Shown here: positions 8,585-19,100 of the stretch, one piece after another
Position numbering within the stretch: position 1 is the stretch's first letter
How the letters are laid out: each line of letters begins with the position of its first letter
Assembly (NCBI GenBank): GCA_024233135.1
Contig: JACKPZ010000002.1
Location: 124,001 to 188,000, forward strand
From: Akkermansiaceae bacterium
GTDB taxonomy: Bacteria > Verrucomicrobiota > Verrucomicrobiia > Verrucomicrobiales > Akkermansiaceae
Length of the DNA: 64,000 bases
Reading direction: 5' to 3'
Position numbers and translations under genes: made by a program
Notes under the pieces: generated by a model
Seen by the model: the letters and a program-made list of their open reading frames with translations, nothing else
The model's database searches: none
What the model was told of the DNA's origin: nothing

Positions 8585-11500
8585 ATGAAATCCCTCATCC
8601 ATTTCTGCCTCCACCAGAAACTGGTGGTCTTCCTCCTGCTCGCCTTTTTCATCGCATGGGGCGTGCGCGTGGCCCCGTTCTCGTGGGACACCGGAAACTA
8701 CCCGCGGGACCCCGTCGCGGTCGATGCCATCCCCGACCTCGGGGACAACCAACAGATCGTCTTCACCGAGTGGCAGGGACGCTCGCCGCAGGATGTGGAG
8801 GACCAGGTGACCTATCCGCTCACCGTTTCGCTGCTCGGCGTCCCCGGAGTGCGCGAGGTCCGTTCGTTTTCGATGTTCGGATATTCCTATGTCTATCTGA
8901 TCTTCGAGGAGGGCATCGACTTCTATTGGAGCCGCAGCCGGGTGTTGGAAAAACTCAACTCGCTACCCTCCGGACTCCTTCCCGTCGAGGTGACGCCCGC
9001 GCTCGGTCCGGACGCCACCGGCCTCGGCCAGGTGTTCTGGTATTACCTCGAAGGCCGCGACCCCGATGGCAAACCCGCCGGCGGCTGGGACCCGGATGAC
9101 CTGCGGTCGATCCAGGACTGGCAGGTCCGCTACGCACTGCTGGCGGCGGAAGGTGTCGCCGAGGTCGCGTCCGTCGGTGGATACGTCCGCCAATACCAAG
9201 TGGATGTCGACCCGGACGCGCTGCGCGCGAACCAGGTCACCCTCGGCCAGGTCGTCGACGCGGTGCGCAAGTCGAACCAAGAGATCGGCGCGCGGAATCT
9301 CGCGGTCAATGGCGTCGAGTATTTCATCCGCGGCACCGGCTACATCCGAAACGTCGAGGATCTCCGCAAGGCGGTCGTCACCGTCCGCGACGGCACCCCC
9401 ATCACCGTTGGACAGGTCGCCAGCGTGGAACTCGGTCCCGCGATGCGCCGCGGCGCGCTCGACGTGAACGGCGCGGACGCCGCCGGCGGCGTGGTGGTGG
9501 CGCGATACGGAGCGAACCCGATGGCCGCCATCGAAAGCACCAAGCAGAAAATCGACGGACTCGCCGACGCCCTCCCCACCCGCGTCGTCATCGATTGGAC
9601 GAAAACCACTCCGGAGGAAGTCCGCGACTTCTCCGCCACGGCGGGCATCGATGCGGCCTTCGAGGACGGACGCCCGACCTCGATCCACCAGGAATCATGG
9701 CTCAAATGGACCCGTGCGAACGACCGCGCGTCATGGCCGGACTGGATGACGACGTCAAAGGTCACCATCGTTCCCTTCTACGACCGCACGCGGCTGATTT
9801 CCGAAACCCTCAACACGCTCGATGATGCGTTGTGGCAGCAGATCCTCGTGACCATCATCGTCGTCGTGGTGATGGTGACCCACCTGCGGAGCAGCATCCT
9901 CATCTCCGCCATGCTCCCGCTCGCGGTGCTCATCACCTTCATCACGATGAAACTCGCGGGCGTCGACGCGAACATCGTCGCGCTCTCCGGAATCGCGATC
10001 GCCATCGGAACCGTTGTCGACGTCGGCATCGTTCTCACCGAGAACATGCTCAAGCATCTCGACGAGGCACCGCCGGACGAGCCGAAGGCCTCGGTGATCC
10101 ACCGCGCCGTCACCGAGGTCGCGCCAGCGGTCACGACATCGGTGGCCACCACGGTCATCAGTTTCCTGCCGGTGTTCACCATGACGGGCGAGGCGGGACG
10201 CTTGTTCCGCCCGCTCGCGTTCACCAAGACCTTCGCGTTGATCGCCTCGATCATCGTGGCGCTGACGATCATCCCGCCCGTCGCCCATCTGATGTTCGGC
10301 TCGGTCCCGGATCTTCTCCGCGACCGGCGCCTGCGCTCGTCCGTGCTGCTCGCGGCGGCCGCGGCGCTGGCGTGCGCGTTCTCATTTCCCCTCGCCCTCG
10401 CGCTGCTGGCGCTCGCGGCCTGCGTGTTCTTCGCCCCATGGTTGAGGTCGCACACCGGTAAGGTGGTGAGCATCGCGCTCAATCTAACGGCGGCACTCGT
10501 CGTGACATGGTTGCTCGCGGTCGACTGGATGCCGCTCGGGCTCGATCGCGGCGAGTTCTCCAACCTGCTTTTCGTGTTCCTCGTCATCGGCGGACTGCTG
10601 CTGGCGTTCCGCTTGTTCGAGATGTCCTACGGCCGCGTGCTGCGCTGGTGTCTCGAGCACAAGGCGCTGTTCCTGAGTATTCCCATCATCCTGCTCGCGG
10701 TCGCGGCCTGTGTCTGGCTCGGATTCGGCACGGTGTTCTCGTTCCTCCCGGCCGCGTTCGGAAATGCCGTCACCGAGACGCGTGTGTGGAAGGATGCGGA
10801 AGCCAAGTTCCCCGGCCTTGGACGCGAGTTCCGTCCGGCACTCGACGAAGGCACCTTCCTGTTCATGCCGACGATCAGCCCGCACGGATCGATCGACGAG
10901 GCGACCGAATCCCTGCGTCGGCTCGACGCCGCGATCTCGGCGATCCCCGAGGTGTCGCAGGTGGTCGGGAAAATCGGCCGCGTCGAGTCGCCGCTCGACC
11001 CCGCTCCGATCTCGATGATCGAAACCGTGGTCAACTATGTCTCCGAATACCGCAGCGATGACGAAGGCCGCGTACTCCGCTACCGCACCGGAGACAACGG
11101 CGATTTCGTGTACGACGACCGCGGTGAACTGATCGAAGACCCGCGCGGGAAACCGTTCCGCCAGTGGCGTCCCGAGATCCGCACGCCGGACGACATCTGG
11201 CGGGAGATCGACCGTGCCACCCGCATGCCCGGTGTCACCGGCGCTCCGAAACTCCAGCCGATCGAGACCCGGCTCGTCATGTTGCGCACCGGCATGCGCG
11301 CGCCGATGGGACTCAAGATCAAGGGACCGGATCTGGAAACTATCCAGTCGTTCGGGCTCGAGGTCGAACGACTGCTCCGCGCCGGCGGGGTTCCGGGACT
11401 CGACGTCGCAACGGTGAACGCCGACCGAATCGTCGGGAAACCCTATCTCGAGATCGAACCGGACCGCGAGGCCGCGTCGCGATACGGGCTCAACATTTCC

Positions 11501-12487
11501 GACATCCACGAAGCGATCCAGGGCGCCATCGGCGGGCGCATGACCGGCACCACCATCGAGGGGCGCGAGCGCTACATGATCCAGGTGCGCTACGCCCGCG
11601 AGCGGCGTGACGACATCGAAAGCCTCGGCCGGATCCTCGTCACTTCGAGGGAAGGTGCGCAGGTGCCGCTCGAACAGCTCGCGTCGATCCGCTACGTCCG
11701 GGGCCCGCAGGTGATCAAGGCGGAGGACACGTTCCTCACCGGATACGTCACCTTCGGCGCCAAGCCCGGCTTCGCCGAAGTCGACGTGGTGGACGCGGCC
11801 CGCCGTTTCCTCGCGGAAAAGGAAGCGTCCGGCGAGCTGCACCGGGCGCAGGGCCTGAGATATGATTTCGCGGGAAACTACGAAGCCGCCCTCGAATTCA
11901 ACCGCACCCTGGTCTTCATGCTGCCGATCTGCCTCGGCGCCATCTTCCTCTTGCTCTATCTCGACAACCGCTCGGTCACCAACACCCTGATCGTTTTCTC
12001 CGGCGTGGCCGTCGCGTGGGCGGGCGGATTCCTCATGCTCTGGCTCTACGGACGCCCGGGTTTCCTCGATTTCGAGTTGTTTGGTCACCACGTCGGGAGC
12101 CTGTTCCGCACCGGCCCGATCAATCTATCCACCGCCGTGTGGGTCGGTTTCCTCGCGTTGTTCGGCATCGCCACCGACGACGGCGTGGTCATCTCGACGT
12201 ATCTCCGCCAGAGGTTCGCCGAGTTGAAACCCGCGAGCCGCGACGAGATCCGCGGCGCCACATTGGACGCCGGCCTGCGCCGCGTGCGGCCCTGCCTGAT
12301 GACCACGGCCACCACCCTGCTCGCGCTGTTGCCGGTGATCACGTCCACCGGCCGCGGGTCCGATCTGATGCTGCCGATGGCCGTCCCGATCTTCGGGGGC
12401 ATGTTCATCGAACTGATGACGATGTTCATTGTGCCGACGCTGTATTGCCTTTGGCAGGAGATGCGGATCTCACGGACACCGTCATGA
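8585..12487 (+). CDS. cusA: Heavy-metal efflux RND pump (CusA-like), enlarged
   Basis: This inner-membrane proton/metal antiporter of the HME-RND family has 1300 residues, against about 1040 for Escherichia coli CusA. Recognisable parts are the N-terminal helix, the porter domain (AIPDLGDNQQIVFTEW, VTYPLTVSLLGVPGVREVRS), the TM4 block with its acidic residue (AIGTVVDVGIVLTENML) and the second membrane half (DDGVVISTYLRQRF). The extra length comes mainly from added hydrophobic sequence at about residues 575-720 between the two halves and extra periplasmic segments near 350-395 and 825-880. Such long CusA forms may be usual in this phylum. It follows the adaptor by 21 bp and completes the tripartite pump. 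Confidence 0.92.
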   Translation: MKSLIHFCLHQKLVVFLLLAFFIAWGVRVAPFSWDTGNYPRDPVAVDAIPDLGDNQQIVFTEWQGRSPQDVEDQVTYPLTVSLLGVPGVREVRSFSMFGYSYVYLIFEEGIDFYWSRSRVLEKLNSLPSGLLPVEVTPALGPDATGLGQVFWYYLEGRDPDGKPAGGWDPDDLRSIQDWQVRYALLAAEGVAEVASVGGYVRQYQVDVDPDALRANQVTLGQVVDAVRKSNQEIGARNLAVNGVEYFIRGTGYIRNVEDLRKAVVTVRDGTPITVGQVASVELGPAMRRGALDVNGADAAGGVVVARYGANPMAAIESTKQKIDGLADALPTRVVIDWTKTTPEEVRDFSATAGIDAAFEDGRPTSIHQESWLKWTRANDRASWPDWMTTSKVTIVPFYDRTRLISETLNTLDDALWQQILVTIIVVVVMVTHLRSSILISAMLPLAVLITFITMKLAGVDANIVALSGIAIAIGTVVDVGIVLTENMLKHLDEAPPDEPKASVIHRAVTEVAPAVTTSVATTVISFLPVFTMTGEAGRLFRPLAFTKTFALIASIIVALTIIPPVAHLMFGSVPDLLRDRRLRSSVLLAAAAALACAFSFPLALALLALAACVFFAPWLRSHTGKVVSIALNLTAALVVTWLLAVDWMPLGLDRGEFSNLLFVFLVIGGLLLAFRLFEMSYGRVLRWCLEHKALFLSIPIILLAVAACVWLGFGTVFSFLPAAFGNAVTETRVWKDAEAKFPGLGREFRPALDEGTFLFMPTISPHGSIDEATESLRRLDAAISAIPEVSQVVGKIGRVESPLDPAPISMIETVVNYVSEYRSDDEGRVLRYRTGDNGDFVYDDRGELIEDPRGKPFRQWRPEIRTPDDIWREIDRATRMPGVTGAPKLQPIETRLVMLRTGMRAPMGLKIKGPDLETIQSFGLEVERLLRAGGVPGLDVATVNADRIVGKPYLEIEPDREAASRYGLNISDIHEAIQGAIGGRMTGTTIEGRERYMIQVRYARERRDDIESLGRILVTSREGAQVPLEQLASIRYVRGPQVIKAEDTFLTGYVTFGAKPGFAEVDVVDAARRFLAEKEASGELHRAQGLRYDFAGNYEAALEFNRTLVFMLPICLGAIFLLLYLDNRSVTNTLIVFSGVAVAWAGGFLMLWLYGRPGFLDFELFGHHVGSLFRTGPINLSTAVWVGFLALFGIATDDGVVISTYLRQRFAELKPASRDEIRGATLDAGLRRVRPCLMTTATTLLALLPVITSTGRGSDLMLPMAVPIFGGMFIELMTMFIVPTLYCLWQEMRISRTPS

Positions 12488-12488
12488 C

Positions 12489-12520
12489 GCCTGTGTGACG
12501 GTTTCGTCAGAAAGACAGGC
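12489..12520 (+). terminator. Possible hairpin terminator after the pump operon
   Basis: An inner stem TGACG (12496-12500) pairs with CGTCA (12505-12509) around GTTT. It is flanked by GCCTGT (12489-12494) and ACAGGC (12515-12520). No U-tract follows, so termination would be weak or Rho-assisted. Confidence 0.35.
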
Positions 12521-12566
12521 TCGCGAATGTCACGCGGACGCTTGAGTTTCCCAACCGCGCGCCCCC

Positions 12567-14276
12567 ATGGAACTGTTCCTCATCGATGCCATCGGCCCGT
12601 TCTTCAGGGGCTATCGGAAGAAACGGGTGAACTGGTCGAAGATCCCCTTCCCGCATCTCGCGACGCTTTCAGAAGACGACTGGCGCGCGGTGGAGGACGA
12701 GCTGCGGAGTTTCGCGCGCCAGGTGTCCGCGCAGGGATACAACGCGGTGACGCTCGACGACCTGGCACACCTCGCGCGGCATCCGCTGCATGAGAGCGAT
12801 GTCGCGGCAACGATCGGCCGGTTGCGTCCGCGATTCGAGCGGTACATCCGGATGCTGCATGAGGAGTTCGGACTGCGGGTCTATCTGACCTCCGACGTGC
12901 TGCCGCTCACGCCGGCGCTCGAGGAGGTGTTCGACGGCGACGCCGGGCTGCTGCAGGAATACTACCGGCAGCTCGTGGCCGACGTGCTCGACGATTTCCC
13001 GCTTCTATCAGGAATCATCCTGCGGATCGGCGAGAGCGACGGACACGACGTGGACGACCCCATCCGCACGCGGCTGCACCTGCGGGACGCGGACGAGACC
13101 AACCGCTTGTTGCGCGGCCTGCTGCCGGAATTCGAAGCGCGCGGCAAGGACCTCATCTTCCGGACGTGGACGGTGGGCGCGCACCGCATCGGCGACCTGA
13201 TCTGGCATCGAGGAACCCTGGAACGCACGCTCGCGGGAATCGACTCGGAGCGGCTGATCGTCTCGATGAAACACGGCGAAAGCGATTTCTTCCGCTATCT
13301 CCCGCTGAACCACGCGTTCTTCCGCGTCAAACAACGCAAGATCATCGAGCTGCAGGCGCGGCGCGAATACGAGGGCGCGGGCGAGTATCCGTCGTTCATC
13401 GGGTGGGACTGCGAACGCTTCGCCCATGATCTAACGCATGCGGAGAACGTGGTCGGCATGTCGGTCTGGTGCCAGACGGGCGGCTGGCACCGCTTCCGCC
13501 GCCGGGCCTATCTGGAGCAGGACAACCGCGACGTATGGATCCGCCTCAACACCGAGGCGGCGATCACGGTGTTCCGCCATGGCGGGACGGCGGAGGATGC
13601 GGTGGCGAAGGTCTGCGGTGACACGGCGGATGCCGCGCTGGAACTGCTGCGCGACGCGGACGTGGTGATCCGCGAACTGCTCTACATCGGCGACTTCGCG
13701 CGGCAGAAGTTGTTTTTCCGACGGGTGCGGATCCCACCCCTGTTCCATGTCTATTGGGACTGCCTGTTCATCAACCACGGCGTGCGCAAGCTGATGCGGC
13801 ACTTCGTGACCGACAGCGAGGGATCGATCCAGCGCGGCGAGCAGGCGGCGGTGTTGTTTCCGCCGATGATCGACGCGGCACGCCGTGCCGGCCTGCCGGT
13901 GGAGGACATCGAACACATGCGCGATTTCCTCCATCTCGCGCTGCTCGCGAGGCGGTACTATTTCCTACCCTACGACCTCGGGCTGGTGGAGGAGATCGCC
14001 GCGGCGAAGAAGGCCTACAAGCTGCGCTGGCCCAAGGAAACCCGCAGCCGCTACCGGGTGAAGGTGTCCTTCGAGCCGTTTCCGCTGAAACGCCGGACCC
14101 TTTCCCTCGCGGCGCGCCTCCTGCTGCGGAAACAACGCGGCTACCGGATGATCGACCGCGTGTTCACGCTCTATCTATCAGGAATCGCCTACCGCACGCT
14201 GCGCCCGCGCGACCCGCGGGCGATGCCGAAGTTCCTGCGGAAGTCCGCGATGGGGGTGGACGCGGTCTTCCGCTAG
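12567..14276 (+). CDS. Cytoplasmic TIM-barrel glycoside-hydrolase-like protein (alpha-glucuronidase GH67-like)
   Basis: The 569-residue product has no signal peptide. The first 350 residues look like a TIM barrel: YNAVTLDDLAHL, FGLRVYLTSDVLPLTP, LSGIILRIGESDGHD (an acidic pair at a strand end) and EYPSFIGWDCERFAHDLTHA. The last of these recalls the core of GH67-like proteins. The C-terminal third is basic and helical (for example RRTLSLAARLLLRKQRG). Neither catalytic acids nor substrate can be fixed from sequence alone. It stands alone, 79 bp after cusA and tail-to-tail with the DUF1080 gene. A role in intracellular uronide or glycan processing is inference. Confidence 0.55.
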   Translation: MELFLIDAIGPFFRGYRKKRVNWSKIPFPHLATLSEDDWRAVEDELRSFARQVSAQGYNAVTLDDLAHLARHPLHESDVAATIGRLRPRFERYIRMLHEEFGLRVYLTSDVLPLTPALEEVFDGDAGLLQEYYRQLVADVLDDFPLLSGIILRIGESDGHDVDDPIRTRLHLRDADETNRLLRGLLPEFEARGKDLIFRTWTVGAHRIGDLIWHRGTLERTLAGIDSERLIVSMKHGESDFFRYLPLNHAFFRVKQRKIIELQARREYEGAGEYPSFIGWDCERFAHDLTHAENVVGMSVWCQTGGWHRFRRRAYLEQDNRDVWIRLNTEAAITVFRHGGTAEDAVAKVCGDTADAALELLRDADVVIRELLYIGDFARQKLFFRRVRIPPLFHVYWDCLFINHGVRKLMRHFVTDSEGSIQRGEQAAVLFPPMIDAARRAGLPVEDIEHMRDFLHLALLARRYYFLPYDLGLVEEIAAAKKAYKLRWPKETRSRYRVKVSFEPFPLKRRTLSLAARLLLRKQRGYRMIDRVFTLYLSGIAYRTLRPRDPRAMPKFLRKSAMGVDAVFR

Positions 14277-14290
14277 GAAACGGCCGTGGC

Positions 14291-15670
14291 TCAGAGCTCG
14301 CGCAGCTTGATGTTGCGGAAGCTCACGTGGTTGCCGTGGTCCTGAAGCAGGATGTGTCCTTTCTCCAGCTCGCCGAATTTCGGCCAGACACTGTATTTGC
14401 TGCCGGCGACCAACTCGCGCCATTGGTCGGTGCCGCGCTCGAAGCTGACCGTCGTTTTGCCGTTCAGGCGGAACTCGACCTTGTTGCCCTTGGCGATGAT
14501 GTGGGCGTAGTTCCACTCGCCGATGGGTTGCACGGTCTTGTTTTTCGGCGCGGTGATGAGGTCGTAGAGCGAGCCGATGGTGCGGTTGCCGTTCTTGCCG
14601 AGCTTGGCGTCCGGATGGCGGACGTCGTCGAGGATCTGGAACTCGGGGCCGATGGAAGATCCCTCGCCCTTGTTGAGCTCCGGATCGACGAAGATCTTGA
14701 TGCCGCTGTTGGCGCCGGGAGTGATCCGGAAATCGACCTTGAGCTCGAAGTCCGCATATTTCTTCTTGGTGATGATGTCACCACCGGCGGCGGACTCGGC
14801 ACCGCCGGTTTCATTCACGCTGAGCACGCCGTCCTTGATGTTCCAGCCGCCCGTGGGGAAGGCCTCGAGTTTCGCCCCGCGCCATCCTTCGGTGGTTTTG
14901 CCGTCCCAGAGCAGGGTCCAGCCTTCGGATTTCTCCTCATCGGTGAGCGTGTTGGCTGCGGGCGCCTCGACCTCCTGAATGCGGAGGTTGCGCCAGCGGA
15001 CCTGGGTGCCGTCCTTCGACTTGTCATTGCCGATGCCGTGCACCTGCAGGCCGATGAAACCCGACGCCACCCGTGGGTCGCGGATGTCCGCGCGGGGTTC
15101 GCCGTTGAGACTGGTGCGGATGTGGTCGCCGATGGCCTCGACCCGCACTTTGTTCCAACCGTCCTGCTTGAAGATCTCGCCACCTGTTTGGGAGAAGGCC
15201 TTGTCGTCTCCGCCGAGGGCGCCGGGGTAGAGCCAGCCGCGGGCCGCCTCCTCGAAAATCCCTGCGCTCCACCAGCGGGCGCGCTTGGGATCGGGATCGA
15301 TCTCGATCTGGTAGCCGTGCACGCGATTGGCGGGCACCTTGATGGTTTTGCCCGCCCAAGGGATCTCGGTGACCTTGTCGAAGGACTGGCTGCGGATCTG
15401 GACGCCGGAGTTGAGTTTGGGATCCACCTTGAACTCGTATTCGAGGACGAAATCCGAGTAGTCGCGCGGGGTGCAGAGGAAGGTGTTCCCGGTATTGAGC
15501 GTGGATGTGCCGACGATCTCACCGTTTTCGATGGCGTAGGAGGCATTGCCACCGCGCTTCACCCACGAATCGATCGATTTGCCGTCGAAGAGCGGGGTCC
15601 AGGTTTCTGCGGCCTGCGAAATCCCGCAGGAAAGGAGGGCGGCGGTGGCGTATGCGCGGATGGGGTTCAT
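14291..15670 (-). CDS. Exported protein with two DUF1080 (3-keto-disaccharide hydrolase type) domains
   Basis: The 459-residue protein has a signal peptide (MNPIRAYATAALLSCGISQA) and two copies of the DUF1080 jelly-roll. The first, at about 22-215, opens with ETWTPLFDGKSIDSW; the second, at about 235-459, opens with EGWTLLWDGKTTEGW. Both copies keep typical strands such as NSGVQIRSQ and NSGIKIFVDPELNKG. DUF1080 proteins are abundant in Planctomycetes and Verrucomicrobia, and members have been assigned to 3-keto-glycoside/disaccharide hydrolysis. The tandem form suggests extracellular sugar binding or cleavage. The in-frame extension up to 16057 lacks a start context and precedes the signal peptide, so it is rejected. 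Confidence 0.85.
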   Translation of the reverse strand: MNPIRAYATAALLSCGISQAAETWTPLFDGKSIDSWVKRGGNASYAIENGEIVGTSTLNTGNTFLCTPRDYSDFVLEYEFKVDPKLNSGVQIRSQSFDKVTEIPWAGKTIKVPANRVHGYQIEIDPDPKRARWWSAGIFEEAARGWLYPGALGGDDKAFSQTGGEIFKQDGWNKVRVEAIGDHIRTSLNGEPRADIRDPRVASGFIGLQVHGIGNDKSKDGTQVRWRNLRIQEVEAPAANTLTDEEKSEGWTLLWDGKTTEGWRGAKLEAFPTGGWNIKDGVLSVNETGGAESAAGGDIITKKKYADFELKVDFRITPGANSGIKIFVDPELNKGEGSSIGPEFQILDDVRHPDAKLGKNGNRTIGSLYDLITAPKNKTVQPIGEWNYAHIIAKGNKVEFRLNGKTTVSFERGTDQWRELVAGSKYSVWPKFGELEKGHILLQDHGNHVSFRNIKLREL

Positions 15671-16108
15671 GTATGCTGGGTTGGTGGTGGATGCGTGGAG
15701 CCGGCGCGCCGGATCCCCGTGCGCCGGACTGGCTGCAAATGCCGGCCGGACTACATCAGCAGCCATCCGCATCTTTCGCAAGGCCCGGAAAATCCGATGC
15801 CCGCGTGAGATCCGGAACGGCGGCTTCCGTCCCGACCGAACGGTATGGGAAATCAACACCAGATCGATCGCAATCCGTTTTTCGCATGAGGCCGGCTCAT
15901 CCGGCGGACCCCTCGCCCTATCAGTTAGAACGCACAGATTACCAAACAGTTGCGATTTCCTCTCACGGACGATTTTTTGATTGCAAAAGCCTCCGCGGAT
16001 GTCCTTTCTCCCGCCGCTTGATGCTGGCAGCCGCCCCCCTTGTGTTCCCCTTGGCAAGACGCATCAGCCCAAACCCAACTGTCGAATTACGCCCCCGCCT
16101 GACGTCCG
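15671..16108. other. Intergenic region between divergent genes, no gene seen
   Basis: This 438-bp gap holds the promoters of the DUF1080 gene (minus) and the choice-of-anchor-D gene (plus). There is a GC-rich palindromic patch near 15700-15725 (GGCGCGCC). Short open frames here have no homology I recognise and atypical composition. I see no tRNA-like cloverleaf or clear sigma-70 promoter. Confidence 0.5.
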
Positions 16109-19100
16109 ATGTCCCTACTGTCCCGACCTTCGAGGCCGAGCCGATCCCTGCTGCTCCCGATCCTGATTTTTCTCTCCACCGCCTTGGTTTCCTTCGCAAA
16201 CCAAGCCGTCCGTGTCGTTTGGAACCCGAATCCGGAGAACGACATTTCCTATTACCGCCTGCACTACGGGACGGATGCCTCGTCCCTTTCGGAGCAGGTC
16301 GACGCGGTCGGCACGACGGTGGAAATCGAAGGCCTGCAGGACAACGCCACCTACCACTTCGCGCTGCGGGCGGTGAACACGTCGGGAATGGTGAGCGGGC
16401 TGTCGGAGGTGGTTTCGTATCACACCGGGACGCCGCTGGCGACCTCCCCCGCTCTGGTGGTGCTGGATGGAAACGGTGAAACACTCGCGAATGACGAGAA
16501 CACGCTGGCTTTCGGCTCGCTGGTGGTCGGAGGGACCCACACGACGACGCTCACGATCACCCTCGCCAACGCCGGTGACGCGGACCTGGTGGATGTCGCA
16601 GCCAGTCTCACCGGCGCGTCCGGAGATTTCACGATCACACGCGCACCGGCGGGCATCGTTCCCGCCGGCGGCCAGACGAGTGTCGAGATCACTTTCGATC
16701 CGCTTGCCACGGGCGGCCGTTCCGCGGTTCTGGAAATTTCCAGCAATGATCCGGCAAACGGACTGTTCCGGATCTCCCTCGCGGGCACGGGCAATCCTCC
16801 TCCGGTGACCGCGGTGCCGGAGATCGCAGTGGAAACCAGTGGCGGCAGCGGCCTCGTTTCGGGCGCTGCGACACTCGATTTCGGTTCCGTCCTGCCGGGC
16901 GCCAGCTCGACGACGACGATGCTGACCGTCCGCAATGTGGGCACAGCCGACCTGACAGGTCTCGCAATCGCCGTTTCCGGAGCGAACTCCGCGGATTTCA
17001 TCGTCCAGTCGCCGGTGCCGAGCATCGCGCCGGGCGGAGCGACCACGTTGGGCATCACCTTCCGCCCGTCCGCCGTCGGCAGCCGCTACGCCACGCTGGT
17101 GATTTCGAGCAACGACGCGGACGAAGGAGCGTTCTCCATCCAACTCGCGGGAACGGGACAGGCCAAGCCGGAGATCTCGATCGAGCGCGGCGGCAATCCG
17201 CTGGTATCCGGGAGCGCCACGCTGGGCTTCGGCTCGGTGCTTCCCGGAACCACCTCCACGGCCAGCGCACTGACGCTCCGCAACTCGGGCAGCGCGACGC
17301 TCACCGGGATCAGCGCCGTGGTTTCCGGCACACACGCCTCTGATTTCCTGGTCCAACCGACATTGCCAACGAGCCTTGCCGCGGGCGCGAGCACGACATT
17401 CAACGTGTATTTCAAACCCGGAGCCGTCGGCAACCGCAGCGCGAAACTCACCATTACGAGCAACGACGCGGATGAGGGCGACTTTGTCATCCAGCTCACC
17501 GGCGTCGGTTTGGCGAAACCGGAAATCGCGATCACCGACGAACAGTCCAATGATCTGGTTTCCGGAACCGGCACCCTGACCTTCGGCTCCGCCGCCGTGC
17601 GCGACGGCAGCCGAGGCATGACCTTCAGGATCCGCAACACCGGAACCGGCACCCTCACCGGCATCGCCGCGAGCCTGACCGGTTCCCACGCGGCGGACTT
17701 CTCCGTTTCCACCGCTCCGGCCGCTTCGCTGGCCCCGGGCGCGCAGACCACCGTGTCCCTCGTGTTTTCGCCCGGTGCCGCCGGCACCCGCTCCGCCGCC
17801 CTGCGGATCGCCAGCAACGATTCGGACGAAAACCCGTTTGTGATCAACCTCAGCGGCGTGGGCACCGTGGCCCCCGAAATCGCGGTTTCCGACGAGCAAA
17901 GCAAAGACCTCGTTTCCGGAACAGGCACCTTGACCTTCGGCTCCGCCGCCGTGCGCGACGGCAGCCGCGGCATCATCCTCACGGTCCGCAACACGGGAAC
18001 CGCGGCCCTCACCGGCATCGCGGCGAGCCTGTCCGGCTCCCACGCGGCGGACTTCTCCGTTTCCACCGCACCGGCCGCTTCGCTGGCCCCGGGCGCGCAG
18101 ACCACCGTGGCGCTGGTGTTCTCACCCGGCGCCGCAGGCACCCGCAGCGCGAAACTCGCCATCGCCAGCAACGACGCGGACGAAAGCTCGTTCGTGATCC
18201 ATCTGGGCGGCGTGGGGACGGTGGCGCCACAAATCGAGATCGTCCGGATTCCGGGCGGAAAAATCCCGGAGGGCAACGGCTTCGGTGAAGTCGAGGTGGG
18301 GGATCAGAGCGAAGGAATCACCTACGAGATCCGCAACACGGGCACCGGCATCCTGAGCCAACTCTCTCTTGAACTCGATGGCGACCATCCCGGTGATTTC
18401 ACCGTCACCCCGCTGGCGGCCAAGCTGCTTGCGCCGGGTGGATCCACCGAGTTCACCCTCACCTTCCGCCCCCCCGCCACCGGCACGCGCAAAGCCGTCC
18501 TGAGGGTCTTCAGCAACGACCCGGAGAACAACCCGCTCGAACTCCCCGTCCATGGCAAAGGCATCGCGTTTCCGAACATCATCGTGGCCGGGAGCAACGG
18601 ATCATTCGGCTCCGCCCGCACCGGAGACAAGGGTGCGGTCCGCAGTTTCGTAATCCGCAACAACGGCAGCGCTCCGCTCCGCACTGTCCGCGCCGGCACT
18701 GGTTCCGCCGAGTTCACCATCGTCAAGCAACCCGCGGCGGTCATCGCAGCGGGGGCCGAGGACATCGTTTCGGTGCGCTTCTCGCCGAAGGCGGCCGGCG
18801 CCCGCAAGGCCGTCCTACGGATCCTGAGCAACGACCCCGACGAGGGTCGCATTTCGATTCCGCTTGTGGGCAATGGCATCGCCACTCCCGAGATCCGGGT
18901 ATCCGCGGGCCGGACGAAACTCGTTGATGGGGACGCCTACGTGGCCTTCGGATCGAGCGAGGTCGGCAAGAAGAGCAAAAGCCGCAAGATTGTGATCACC
19001 AACCGCGGCACCGGACCGCTCACAGGACTCAAGGTCCGCAAGAACTGGCGGAATGCCGGCGACTTCAAGGTCGGCCGCCTGAAGAAAACTCTCGAACCCG

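Noticed and set aside
10484..12091. 535-residue minus-strand frame opposite cusA
   Set aside because: His/Asp/Arg-rich low-complexity antisense of a well-supported gene.
13754..15808. 684-residue plus-strand frame overlapping two genes
   Set aside because: It crosses the GH67-like gene and the antisense of DUF1080; no domains and unbalanced composition.
15671..16108. Short open frames in the DUF1080/choice-of-anchor-D gap
   Set aside because: No start context, homology or conserved composition; treated as intergenic.
16115..18043. 642-residue minus-strand frame opposite the choice-of-anchor-D gene
   Set aside because: It mirrors the repeat unit of the real gene on the other strand.
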